In this document: positions 1-8,285 of the stretch, one piece after another
Numbering within the stretch: the first letter of the stretch is position 1
Layout of the letters: every line of letters starts with the position of its first letter
NCBI RefSeq assembly: GCF_003337735.1
Contig: NZ_QPJY01000014.1
Location: forward strand, 1-64,000
DNA: 64,000 nucleotides
Source: Thioalbus denitrificans
GTDB lineage: Bacteria > Pseudomonadota > Gammaproteobacteria > DSM-26407
Reading direction: 5' to 3'
Program-made: the position numbers and the translations under genes
The notes under the pieces: model-generated
Told to the model about the DNA's origin: nothing
Databases searched by the model: none
The model's input: only the letters and a program-made list of their open reading frames with translations

Positions 1-94
1 ACACGGAACACGGAACACGGAACACGGAACACGGAACACGGAACACGGAACACGGAACACGGAACACGGAACACGGAACACGGAACACGGAACA
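1..94. repeat. 7-bp tandem repeat tract
   Basis: The unit ACACGGA is repeated about 13 times without interruption and the tract runs off the left edge of the window, ending five bases before the stop codon of the first gene. The same unit in the opposite orientation (TCCGTGT) occurs four times near 32.41 kb. No gene lies in it. Confidence 0.95.
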
Positions 95-98
95 CCCC

Positions 99-1451
99 TC
101 ACGCTTTGTCCGCCAGCCCCCGTTCCCGCAGGAAGGCGTCCACCAGCGTTCCCAGTCCCGGCTCGCCCACCTCGGCGAACTCGTAGCGGGCGTGCACCAC
201 CGGCTTGTCCAGCTGCAACAGGGCGCCCAGGTCGCAGGGAGTGGCGGCCACCACCACATCGGCCGCCACGGCATTGATGGTGGCCTCCAGCGCCCGCAGC
301 TGCTCCGGGTTGTAGCCCACCGCGGGCAGCACGGGACCGATGTGGGGATACTGGTCGAAGACCGCGGCGATGGCCTCCGTCGCGGCACTGCGCGGATCGA
401 CGATGGTCGCCGCCTGGGCCCGGGTGGCGGCAACGAAGCCGGCGCCGTAGGCCATGCCGCCATGGGTGAGAGTGGGCCCGTCCTCCACCACCAGCACCCG
501 CCGGCCGCGGACCGCCTCCGGGTTGTCCAGCGTGACCGGGGAGGCGCCGCGGATCACCGCCGCGCCGGGATTGATGCGCCGGGCCGCCTCGGTGACGGCC
601 TGGATGTCGGCGTCGGCGGCGGAGTCGACCTTCGCCACCAGGATGATGTCGGCCATCCGCAGCACCGCCTCGCCGGGGTGATGGGTGGTCTCGTGGCCGG
701 GCCGGAGCGGGTCCACCAGGACCAGGTGCAGATCCGGGCGCAGGAAGGGAAAGTCGTTGTTGCCGCCGTCCCAGAGCAGGATGTCCGCCTCCGCGCCGGC
801 CCGCTCAACGATGGCGCCGTAGTCCACACCGGCGTAGACCACGCTGCCCAGCGCCAGGTGCGGTTCGTACTCCTCGCGCTCCTCCACCGTGCAGGCGGCC
901 GCGTCCAGGTCGGCGCGGGTGGCGAAGCGCTGTACCGCCTGCCGCTCCAGGTCGCCATAGGGCATGGGGTGGCGGATGACCGCCACCCGCAGGCCGCGGG
1001 ACTTGAGCCGCTGGGAAAGCCAGCGGGTGGTCTGGGACTTGCCGCAGCCGGTGCGGACCGCCGAGACGGCAATGACCGGCACCGCCGCCCGCAGCATGGT
1101 GCGTTCCGGCCCCAGCAGGAGGAAGTCGGCGCCGTTGGCCAGTGCCACCGAGGCGGTGTGCATCACGTGGGCGTGGCTGACGTCGCTGTAGGCGAACACC
1201 ACCTGGTCCACCGCCTCGCGGCGGCACAGCGCGGCCAGACCCGACTCCTCCACGATGGGGATGCCCTCCGGGTAGAGGGGGCCGGCCAGCGCGGGCGGGT
1301 AGCGGCGCCCGGCGATGCGCGGTATCTGGGCGGCGGTGAAAGCCACCACCCGGCTGCCGGGATCGTCGCGGTAGATCACGTTGAAGTTGTGAAAGTCCCG
1401 CCCCGCGGCGCCCATGATCACCACCCGCAGGGGAACCTCGCCCGCTGCCAT
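99..1451 (-). CDS. Cyclic 2,3-diphosphoglycerate synthetase-like P-loop GTPase
   Basis: The 450-residue protein resembles the family annotated as cyclic 2,3-diphosphoglycerate synthetase. In methanogens that enzyme closes 2,3-diphosphoglycerate into a cyclic compatible solute, but most bacterial homologues have no proven function. The N-terminal part (about 8-100) looks like a Rossmann segment starting VVIMGAAGRD. A P-loop-like VRTGCGKSQT follows at about residue 132, then aspartate-rich strands such as ILLWDGGNNDFPF and a VVEDGPTLTHGGM segment. The ATG is preceded by GGAGGCGGCG on the minus strand, supporting this start. It stands alone, reading toward a tandem repeat. The family assignment is fairly firm; the reaction in this organism is not known. 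Confidence 0.75.
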   Translation of the reverse strand: MAAGEVPLRVVIMGAAGRDFHNFNVIYRDDPGSRVVAFTAAQIPRIAGRRYPPALAGPLYPEGIPIVEESGLAALCRREAVDQVVFAYSDVSHAHVMHTASVALANGADFLLLGPERTMLRAAVPVIAVSAVRTGCGKSQTTRWLSQRLKSRGLRVAVIRHPMPYGDLERQAVQRFATRADLDAAACTVEEREEYEPHLALGSVVYAGVDYGAIVERAGAEADILLWDGGNNDFPFLRPDLHLVLVDPLRPGHETTHHPGEAVLRMADIILVAKVDSAADADIQAVTEAARRINPGAAVIRGASPVTLDNPEAVRGRRVLVVEDGPTLTHGGMAYGAGFVAATRAQAATIVDPRSAATEAIAAVFDQYPHIGPVLPAVGYNPEQLRALEATINAVAADVVVAATPCDLGALLQLDKPVVHARYEFAEVGEPGLGTLVDAFLRERGLADKA

Positions 1452-1483
1452 CGCCGCCTCCCCGGTCCGTGGCCCACTAACAG

Positions 1484-1757
1484 TCTAGTGTACTGCGCCA
1501 CTCCGGGAGGCACATTCAGCGAGTTGCCGGCCGGTCAGATGCAAGGGCGCTTGCGCAGGAAGGGCAGGCCCCCATTCAAGCGGGCGCAACGCCGCAGATG
1601 GCCGGCCGGCGGCGCGCCCGCAGGGAGTCCCCCGAGAGCACCATGACCGCGTTGCAGCGCTTGACAGGGGAACAACCATTGCCTGCGCACTGCGCCTTGT
1701 CCTGGCGCTTTCGGGGGGCTCTGAACGTACCTCCAGGAGTGGGGCAGTACACTGGTG
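1484..1757. repeat. Imperfect palindromic intergenic element, about 270 bp
   Basis: The right half is an inverted, diverged copy of the left half. The left arm starts at GTGTACTGCGCCACTCC (about 1491), and the reverse complement of the right arm gives GTGTACTGCCCCACTCC, ending near 1755. Similarity continues through GGAGGCAC/GGAGGTAC, GCGCAGG and CAACGC blocks almost to the centre. It fills the gap between two minus-strand genes. No transposase is present, so it is a MITE-like or REP-like element by structure only. ORFs across it are incidental. Confidence 0.7.
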
Positions 1758-1801
1758 CACCGCGCCGTCGGCGAATGGCCGGGAAACCCTCTGCCGGAGA
1801 C

Positions 1802-1826
1802 AAAAAAGCCCCCGCATCGCGGGGGC
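1802..1826 (-). terminator. Intrinsic terminator of the DsrE-like gene
   Basis: On the minus strand an 8-bp perfect stem GCCCCCGC/GCGGGGGC with a 3-base loop is followed directly by TTTTTTG. It begins 23 bp past the stop codon of the DsrE-like gene. Confidence 0.9.
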
Positions 1827-1848
1827 AGGTCGAGGGAGGAAACGGTCG

Positions 1849-2373
1849 TTACTGCTGCTTCAGCTCGGGGTGTTCAAGGTAGCGCACATCCTTCACCGAC
1901 AGGGGCAGCGGATTCACGTAGGCGTAACCCTGGGACTGGAGGGAGGCGATCTCGGGGAAGCCCGCGGGGACGACGGTGATGAACCCGTGCATGTCCTCGG
2001 CGCTGAAGCCGGCGGCCCGCATGGCGTTGTTGCACATGCGGAACTCCACGCCCTGCTCGGCCAACTCGGCCATCTTGTCCACCACCGGCTGGTATTTCTC
2101 GTAGTTCTCCTTGGCGAAGACCCGCAGCTCCGGCCCGTGGGTCACCACCACCATCTTGCCGTTCAGTTGCTTGGAGGTGTTCTTGACGAAGTTGTAGAGG
2201 ATGTTGAGCTTCGCGGGGTCTTCGTAGTTCACGTCGAAGACCGCGTTGATGGTCTGGTACTCGTGCATGTCGGTTGCGGCCGTGCCGTAGGGGGCGAAGC
2301 CCTCCGCGGCATGGGTGGGCCCGAGGGCGAACAACAGCGCGGCGGCGGCCGCAAGGATGCTGGTTCTCTTCAT
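1849..2373 (-). CDS. Periplasmic DsrE/DsrF-like family protein
   Basis: This encodes 174 residues. The start used is the ATG at 2373, which has GGAGAA upstream and opens a clear signal peptide (basic MKRTS, a hydrophobic stretch, cleavage near GPTHA-AEG). The mature part shows a DsrE-like fold: NAVFDVN, KLNILYNFVKN, GKMVVVTHGPELRVF and a conserved-looking cysteine in FRMCNNAMRAAG (about residue 113 of this start). Such proteins bind or transfer sulfur or act in redox chemistry; exported single-domain members are common beside sulfur or heme metabolism, but their exact role is unsettled. It is monocistronic with its own terminator. A longer in-frame start would destroy the signal peptide. Confidence 0.8.
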   Translation of the reverse strand: MKRTSILAAAAALLFALGPTHAAEGFAPYGTAATDMHEYQTINAVFDVNYEDPAKLNILYNFVKNTSKQLNGKMVVVTHGPELRVFAKENYEKYQPVVDKMAELAEQGVEFRMCNNAMRAAGFSAEDMHGFITVVPAGFPEIASLQSQGYAYVNPLPLSVKDVRYLEHPELKQQ

Positions 2374-2509
2374 CTGGCAATTCTCCGCACAATCATGATT
2401 GGAGAGGACCGGTGGCATGTCCCCTGTGTCACGCCTGCCCGCTGGGCGGCGCTGTCGCGGCATCCGGCCTGTGTGGTCCCGGACCGTCCGCGGTCCGGTC
2501 GTTGTGGAT

Positions 2510-3085
2510 TCAGTTCGCGACCCGCTGCCTCAGCCAGGTCTTGAGGCGATCGGTCTCGCGTACGATGGCGCCGGGATCATGAAAGGCGTTTCCCACCAGG
2601 CTGGCGCCCTGCAGCGCCATCACCAGGTGTTCCGCGCCACCGCCGGGATCGGCCGCACCGAGAATCCGGAACTGCTTTTCGCTCCATTCCCGCAGCAGCA
2701 GGAGCGGCCTGGCCGCCAGCCCGGCCATCCGTGCCCCGGCCCGCGACAGTTCGTAGCAGAGGCTGCCGATGGGGCAGCCGTAGCGGGCGTCGATTTCGGA
2801 GTCCTCCCGCCAGATATCCACCAGGGCCTCGAGGCGGGCGAGGGGAGGTCGATCCCGCTCCCACTCCTCCATGCGCCGGGTCAGCTCCGCCATCCGGGCG
2901 GTGATGATCTGCTCGACCATGCTCTCCTTGGTGCGGAAGTAGTAGTAGATTCCGCCCACCGGAACATGGGCCTCCCGGGCGATATCCGCCAGGGTGGTGA
3001 GGTGATAGCCCTGCCGGTGCACCACCGCCTCGGCCGCCTGCAGCAGGCGTTGGTGCTTGTCGATGGAACGCTGTTGTCTGGTCAT
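2510..3085 (-). CDS. TetR/AcrR-family transcriptional regulator
   Basis: The 191-residue protein has an N-terminal TetR helix-turn-helix (about residues 8-58: RLLQAAEAVVHRQGY, LADIAREAHVPVGGIYYYFRTKESM) and a C-terminal ligand domain of the TetR_C type. It should bind DNA as a dimer and release it when a small ligand binds. A palindrome lies just upstream of its start (3094-3109), so autoregulation is likely. The ligand and other targets cannot be read from the sequence. No obvious efflux or enzyme target sits beside it, although the DsrE-like gene downstream on the same strand could be co-regulated. Confidence 0.9.
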   Translation of the reverse strand: MTRQQRSIDKHQRLLQAAEAVVHRQGYHLTTLADIAREAHVPVGGIYYYFRTKESMVEQIITARMAELTRRMEEWERDRPPLARLEALVDIWREDSEIDARYGCPIGSLCYELSRAGARMAGLAARPLLLLREWSEKQFRILGAADPGGGAEHLVMALQGASLVGNAFHDPGAIVRETDRLKTWLRQRVAN

Positions 3086-3093
3086 GAATAAAG

Positions 3094-3109
3094 TAAGTTG
3101 GCTGACTTA
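3094..3109. promoter_or_regulatory. Putative TetR-type operator
   Basis: A perfect inverted repeat TAAGT-N6-ACTTA lies 9-24 bp upstream of the TetR start codon, in a locally AT-rich stretch. Its position against the start codon suits an autorepression operator. Confidence 0.6.
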
Positions 3110-3297
3110 AATAAAGGCCGGAAATCGAACCCTGTCAAGCGCGGCGTCGTTGTCGGTCATGGCTGCCGCCGCTCCAGGGCTGGAGGGGAGCCCGGCCGGT
3201 GAGCTTCCGGAGTGGAGCGGCGTCGTGGTACCCGCCTCAGCTGTTCCCATGCACCGCTGTGGCGGCGGAACGACTGTTCCGCGGCGGTAATCCCTGT

Positions 3298-3741
3298 TCA
3301 GGTATCCGCGCCCCAGTCCTCATCGTCGGCAAAGCCCTCGTCCGATGATTCCGGATCGAGGGTCTGTTCTTCATCGAGGGGGGCGGATAGCGGTTCCGCG
3401 TCCGGCTTCCGCCGGGCGGCACTCTGGCTCGATGAAGCCAGCCGGACCCGCAGTTCCCGGGCCCGCTGATCGGCCAGCAGAGCCGCCCGCGCCGCCTCGA
3501 AGTCGGTCAGGGTGGCGTCCAGGTCCTGGAGCGTGTCGGGCTCGACCCAGCGCACCCGTTCGAGCACCCGGGCGGCCTCGAACTCGACGATGGCGCCGCG
3601 GCGGCCGTGGTAGAGGTAGATACGCCCCGGGGTGACGGGCTCCGGCAGCTGGGGATCACGGATGACCAGCGTGCTCCGCAGCCCGGCCTCGAGCCAGCCG
3701 AATATGATGCCGTTCACTTCTGTGCGACTTTTCCTGCCCAT
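3298..3741 (-). CDS. Hypothetical protein with acidic C-terminal tail
   Basis: I do not recognise this 147-residue protein. The first 60 residues look folded and beta-rich (IIFGWLEAGLRSTLVIRD, GRIYLYHGRRGAIVEFEAARVL). Residues 70-105 suggest an alanine/arginine-rich helix, and the last 35 residues are strongly acidic (DEEQTLDPESSDEGFADDEDW). There is no signal peptide or membrane segment. AAGGTG precedes the ATG at a suitable distance, and the codon use matches neighbouring genes, so it is probably real. The 212 bp between it and the TetR start carry only a small GCGGAAC/GTTCCGC hairpin near 3270 besides the operator. Confidence 0.6.
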   Translation of the reverse strand: MGRKSRTEVNGIIFGWLEAGLRSTLVIRDPQLPEPVTPGRIYLYHGRRGAIVEFEAARVLERVRWVEPDTLQDLDATLTDFEAARAALLADQRARELRVRLASSSQSAARRKPDAEPLSAPLDEEQTLDPESSDEGFADDEDWGADT

Positions 3742-4152
3742 GTTCCGCGCACCTTTCTCAATCAGGTCGTTCTGGATGGCCCCGGGCTTTCCTGGGCCCG
3801 GAAGGTCCGACCCGGATCCGGGCCGGCGGCATCCTCCGCGCGCCGATATTACGACGAATTTCCGTATCGGGTCACCGGGTCTGGCGCGGCTGATTCATGG
3901 GCTGCCGGCCCGGAATCCGGGAAAATTTGCCGATGGTCAGCCGTGATTCTGACAACTGTCTGACGAAAAACAAAAAATAGCCTGCGGTCACGGCATGCCC
4001 TAGACTGTCCCGTAAGGGCGGTTGGAAGACTCCGGCCGGCCCGGGGCCGTACCGGGGAGCGGGCGGCAATCCAGGGTGGCGATCGCCGTGAAGTGTGCCA
4101 GGGACAGGGTGTCAAACAGCGGTGGGGCGATCGCGGCATAACGAGGTGAACC
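3742..4152. other. Intergenic region, no gene seen
   Basis: This 411-bp gap lies between the divergent hypothetical gene and the cytochrome c gene. It contains several GC-rich inverted stretches and an A-rich segment (GAAAAACAAAAAATAG near 3963) that could belong to the cytochrome promoter. No coding region, RNA gene or clear promoter could be supported. Confidence 0.5.
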
Positions 4153-4530
4153 ATGAAGAACCGCGTTGCGGGCGCAATCGCGCTGCTGATGGCTGTTTCC
4201 GGATCCTTCGCCATCCAGGCCTCGGAGGTGGATCAGGCGGCGGCCGAACGGGGGCGTGAGCATTTCAAGCTGTTCTGCACCAACTGTCACGGCCTGTCGG
4301 GGGAGGGTAATGGTCCCCTGGTGGCGATGCTCAAGATCCAGCCTGCGGACCTGACCCAGCTCGCCCGTAGGGATGGCGGTCATTTCGATGCCGAGCGGGT
4401 GCTGAAAGCCATCGACGGACGCCATGAGGTGGGTTCGGAAGGCACGAGAAACATGCCGGTATTCAGCGAGAACCTGGCCATCAGCACGGTCATCGATCTG
4501 GTCGAGTACCTCAAGACCATCCAGCGCTGA
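4153..4530 (+). CDS. Exported mono-heme cytochrome c
   Basis: The 125-residue precursor has a signal peptide (MKNRVAGAIALLMAVSGSFAIQA-SEV) and a single class I heme site CTNCH at about residues 42-46, followed by GLSGEGNGP. A likely distal methionine ligand lies in TRNMPVF (about residue 101). It would be a small periplasmic electron carrier of the cytochrome cbb3-III/c551 type fold. GAGGTG precedes the ATG. It stands alone; a GC-rich inverted repeat CGCCCGGG/CCCGGGCG at about 4568-4590 may end the transcript. The redox partner is unknown. Confidence 0.88.
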   Translation: MKNRVAGAIALLMAVSGSFAIQASEVDQAAAERGREHFKLFCTNCHGLSGEGNGPLVAMLKIQPADLTQLARRDGGHFDAERVLKAIDGRHEVGSEGTRNMPVFSENLAISTVIDLVEYLKTIQR

Positions 4531-4698
4531 GACCGGTCCTGCCGGATCCAGGGGCGCAATCAGCCGCCCGGGCGTCTGCCCCGGGCGCGCTTAATCTCGC
4601 ATTGCCCGGTTCAGGGGCGCTAAACTGAACCCGGTGCTCCGGCGCTGGACCCGGGTTCAGCCGGTGCCGTTTCCGAGACAAACCGGCGGCGAGAGAGC

Positions 4699-7600
4699 GT
4701 GAAATTCAGCGTCCACTTCAATCAGCCAACACGCATCGTCCTGCTGGTCGCGCTGGCGCTTCTCTCCCTCCTTGGCAACTACCAGGCCTTCCCGCTCTTC
4801 TTCCGCGTCGAGTTCCTCTTCGGCAGCATCGCCACGCTGATCGCGCTGCAACTGCTGGGTCGCCCCGCCGCGATGCTGGTGGCGGTCGTGGGGTCGCTGT
4901 ACACGCTGCTGGTCTGGGGGCACCCCTATGCGCTCATCATCGCCCTGCTGGAGGTGGCGGTGGTGGGAATGCTCTCCCGCAGCCTCGTGCGCAGCATCGT
5001 GGCCGCCGACATCCTCTACTGGACCTTCCTCGGCGCACCCCTGTCCATCCTCTTCTATGCCGGGTTGATGGGTGCGCCCAGCGAACAGGCGGCGCTCATC
5101 GGGATGAAACATGCCCTCAACGGGGTCTTCAACGCCATCGTCGCGAGCATGTTGCTGTCGGTGCTGGTGCTTTATCAGCGCGGCTCCGGCCGGGGCATCG
5201 TGGTCCACAGCCTCTCCCTGCGCAACCTGGTGCTGAATATCCTCATCACCTCCGTATTCATGCCCTCGCTGGCGCTCATCGTCTACCAGAACCGCAACGC
5301 CTTGAGCGAGGTGCAGGCCGCCCTGGAGGGAGAACTGATCCTCCACGCCCGATTCCTGAAGGATTTCGTCGCCTCCGGCGCCCGGGAGCCGGATTTGCCC
5401 AGGATCCGCCGAGTGCTGGAGGTCTGGTCGCGGGGGGACGGGATGCACACGTCGCTGTTGCGAGCCGACGGCTCGGTACTGCTGAGCACGACCACCGCCC
5501 AGCGGATCCGGAGAGTGCTTGGCACCGGCAGGCAGACCCTACTGGGAGGGGGGCTGGTGCTGTGGGTGCCACCCGGCACCATGCCCGAGGTGGTGCGCTG
5601 GAACGAAGCCAGCTACTTCGTCCATGAGATGGTGGGCGTCGGGGAGATCGGGTCGGTGCTCGTACAGGTGCCGGCGGCGGAGAGCCTGCACCAGTTGGAG
5701 CGGACCTACCTGGAGGCCTTCCGGCTGCTGGGCGGCATCACGCTGCTGACCCTGCTGCTCGGGCCCGTGGCGAGCCATCTGCTGGTCCGGCCCCTGCGCC
5801 AACTCTCCGAGGTGAGCCGTGATGTCCCGGCCAAGCTGATGCACGCCACTCCCATCGACTGGCCGGTGAGCGGTGTGAACGAATTCGCCCGTCTGACCGA
5901 GAATATCCGCTTGATGGCCACCTCCCTGGGACGGACCTTCGCCGAGCTGCGGGCCGCCCGCGACGAGCTCGAACGTCGGGTGGAGGAACGAACCGCCAGC
6001 CTCAAGGAGAGCGCCGCCCGCACCCAGGCCATCGTCGACAATGCCGTGGAGGGCATCATCACCATTGACGAGGAGGGGCTCGTAGAGAGCTTCAATCCCG
6101 CCGCCGAGCGAATCTTCGGCTACTCTGCCGGTGAGGTCCTGGGGCGCAATGTCTCCATGCTCATGCCGGAGCCCTACCACACCGGTCATACCGGCTACAT
6201 CCGCCGCTACCTGGAGACCGGCGAGCCGCGGATGATGGGGGCGGGCCGCGAAACGGAGGGTCGGCGCAAGGATGGCACCGTGTTCCCGCTGGAGATCGCG
6301 GTCAGCGAGGTGCCGTTTCCCGATCGCCACCTGTTTACCGGGATTGTCCGCGACATCAGCGAGCGCAAGAAGATGGATCGGATGAAGAGCGAGTTCATCT
6401 CGACGGTCAGCCACGAGCTGCGCACGCCGCTGACCTCCATCCGCGGCTCCCTGGGGCTGGTGATCGGGGGCATCTCCGGTGAGCTCCCGGAGCAGGCCCG
6501 GGGGTTGATCGAGATCGCCAGCAAGAACAGTGAACGCCTCTCCCGTCTCATCAACGACATCCTCGACGTGGAGAAGATTGAGTCGGGGCACATGGCGTTC
6601 GATATCCGCCCGGTCGCCCTGTGGCCCATCATCGAACAGGTGATCGAGGCCAACCAGGCCTATGCCACCCAGTACGGGGTGCATATCGTGCTCGAATCGG
6701 TGGACGAGGGGCTTTCCGTGCTGGCCGATCCCGACCGGCTGACCCAGGTCTTTACCAACCTGCTCTCGAACGCGGCCAAGTTCTCACCCCAGGGTGGCAC
6801 GGTGAACGTCGCAGTCGCGGAGAACGCCGGCGAGGTGCGCATCGCCATAGCCGATCAGGGCACCGGCATTCCCGAGGAGTTCCGGACCCATGTATTCGAG
6901 AAGTTCTCCCAGGCGGACGCCTCCGATACCCGCCGCAGCGGCGGCACCGGTCTGGGCCTGAGTATCGCCAAGGCCATCGTTGATCGGCTCGGCGGACGCA
7001 TCGATTTCGAGTCGATGCCGGGCACGGGTACCACCTTCACCGTCGACCTGCCCCTTTGGTCCGGTCCCGGCGCCCAGGTTTTCACCCGCCGGAGTCCTGG
7101 CGTCCGCGGCCGGGGGCGGGGCATAAGCCGGGTGCTGGTCTGCGAGGACGATCCCGATGTGGGCAACCTCCTGCGCCTGATGCTGGAGCAGGAGGGGTAT
7201 CGTGCCGATATCGCCACCAGCCTCGGTCAGGCCCGCACCCTGCTGGCCAAGGAGCGGTATGCGGCCATGACACTCGATATCATGCTGCCGGACGGCAACG
7301 GTCTCGAGCTGCTCCACGAGCTGCGCCGGGATGAGCGTACCGTGGACCTGCCGGTGGTCATCGTTTCGGCGGTGGCCGACCTGCACCGGCAGGAGGTGGA
7401 CGGCGAGGTCCTGGCGGTGGTTGATTGGTTGCGCAAGCCCATCGACCAGGACCAGCTGATTCGGGCGGTACGGCGCGCGGCCTCAGGGCCGCGCCCGCGG
7501 ATTCTGCACGTTGAGGATGATCCGGATGTGCAGCGGGTGGTTGGGGACATCCTGCGGGATTTCGCCCAAGTGGAGGTGGCGAACAACCGCACCGATGCGG

Positions 7601-7884
7601 AGGCGGCGCTGGAGCAGGGCGGCTTCAGCCTGGTGATCCTCGACCTGGAGCTTCCGGATGGTTCCGGACTCTCGCTGCTACCCGTGGTGGGACGCTTCCA
7701 TCCGCCGATTCCGGTGGTGATCTTCTCCGCACACCAACACAATCATGCGTTGGCCGACGAGGTGGCGGCCGCCCTCGTGAAGTCGAGAACGACAAACCAC
7801 GAGCTGGTCGCCACCATCCGTGGCATTCTCGGCGAGCACGGGAAGCTGCCGGTAGCCGCGGATGGCCACCCCGAGAGGAGCTGA
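4699..7884 (+). CDS. Membrane hybrid histidine kinase: sensor-PAS-HisKA-HATPase-REC-REC
   Basis: This 1061-residue kinase starts at GTG. A block of hydrophobic helices (about 10-175) is followed by a periplasmic stretch, one more membrane helix (about 345-368), a HAMP-like linker and a PAS domain (about 440-555). Next come HisKA with H572 in STVSHELRTPL, a HATPase domain (LLSNAAKF, DQGTGIP, GTGLGLS) and two receivers with phosphoacceptors D860 and D982. The PAS carries LMPEPY, H497 and R517 in the pattern of FixL heme PAS domains, so oxygen or another heme ligand may be the signal (inference). The second receiver has KS instead of the usual KP. Eight bases separate it from a receiver gene and a diguanylate cyclase follows, so the three form one relay. 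Confidence 0.92.
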   Translation: MKFSVHFNQPTRIVLLVALALLSLLGNYQAFPLFFRVEFLFGSIATLIALQLLGRPAAMLVAVVGSLYTLLVWGHPYALIIALLEVAVVGMLSRSLVRSIVAADILYWTFLGAPLSILFYAGLMGAPSEQAALIGMKHALNGVFNAIVASMLLSVLVLYQRGSGRGIVVHSLSLRNLVLNILITSVFMPSLALIVYQNRNALSEVQAALEGELILHARFLKDFVASGAREPDLPRIRRVLEVWSRGDGMHTSLLRADGSVLLSTTTAQRIRRVLGTGRQTLLGGGLVLWVPPGTMPEVVRWNEASYFVHEMVGVGEIGSVLVQVPAAESLHQLERTYLEAFRLLGGITLLTLLLGPVASHLLVRPLRQLSEVSRDVPAKLMHATPIDWPVSGVNEFARLTENIRLMATSLGRTFAELRAARDELERRVEERTASLKESAARTQAIVDNAVEGIITIDEEGLVESFNPAAERIFGYSAGEVLGRNVSMLMPEPYHTGHTGYIRRYLETGEPRMMGAGRETEGRRKDGTVFPLEIAVSEVPFPDRHLFTGIVRDISERKKMDRMKSEFISTVSHELRTPLTSIRGSLGLVIGGISGELPEQARGLIEIASKNSERLSRLINDILDVEKIESGHMAFDIRPVALWPIIEQVIEANQAYATQYGVHIVLESVDEGLSVLADPDRLTQVFTNLLSNAAKFSPQGGTVNVAVAENAGEVRIAIADQGTGIPEEFRTHVFEKFSQADASDTRRSGGTGLGLSIAKAIVDRLGGRIDFESMPGTGTTFTVDLPLWSGPGAQVFTRRSPGVRGRGRGISRVLVCEDDPDVGNLLRLMLEQEGYRADIATSLGQARTLLAKERYAAMTLDIMLPDGNGLELLHELRRDERTVDLPVVIVSAVADLHRQEVDGEVLAVVDWLRKPIDQDQLIRAVRRAASGPRPRILHVEDDPDVQRVVGDILRDFAQVEVANNRTDAEAALEQGGFSLVILDLELPDGSGLSLLPVVGRFHPPIPVVIFSAHQHNHALADEVAAALVKSRTTNHELVATIRGILGEHGKLPVAADGHPERS

Positions 7885-7892
7885 GGGAAGCG

Positions 7893-8285
7893 ATGAGCAC
7901 ACAGCAACTGCGCCGAATTCTCTGTGTCGAGGACGAGCCGGACATCCAGACCGTGGCGCGTCTGGCCCTCGAGACGTTGGGCGGGTTCGAGGTGGCGTTC
8001 TGCGATACCGGACCGGAGGCCATCGAGAGGGCTCCCCGCTTCGGACCGGACCTGATACTGCTGGACGTCATGCTGCCGGAGATGGATGGCCCCCAGACCC
8101 TGGCGGCACTCCGACAGTTGCCGGAGCTGGGTGCCGTGCCCGTCGTGTTCATGACCGCCAAGGTGCAGCCGGGCGAGGTACGCCGCTATCTCGAGCTCGG
8201 CGCGGTCGACGTCATCGCCAAGCCGTTCGATCCCATGGTGCTGCCCCAGCGTGTTCGCGCCATCTGGGAGCGGGTGCATGACTGA
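7893..8285 (+). CDS. Single-domain response regulator (CheY-like)
   Basis: The 130-residue protein is one receiver domain with acidic pocket EDE near residue 13, phosphoacceptor D58 (LLLDVMLPEMDG), T at MTAK and K in IAKPFDP. With no output domain, it would carry phosphate between the upstream hybrid kinase and the Hpt domain of the downstream diguanylate cyclase. Its stop codon overlaps the start of that gene, which implies translational coupling. Confidence 0.92.
   Translation: MSTQQLRRILCVEDEPDIQTVARLALETLGGFEVAFCDTGPEAIERAPRFGPDLILLDVMLPEMDGPQTLAALRQLPELGAVPVVFMTAKVQPGEVRRYLELGAVDVIAKPFDPMVLPQRVRAIWERVHD

Noticed and set aside
192-1646. 484-residue plus-strand frame over the diphosphoglycerate synthetase-like gene
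   Set aside because: It is a shadow of the minus-strand gene in GC-rich DNA, rich in His, Gly and Arg and without family features.
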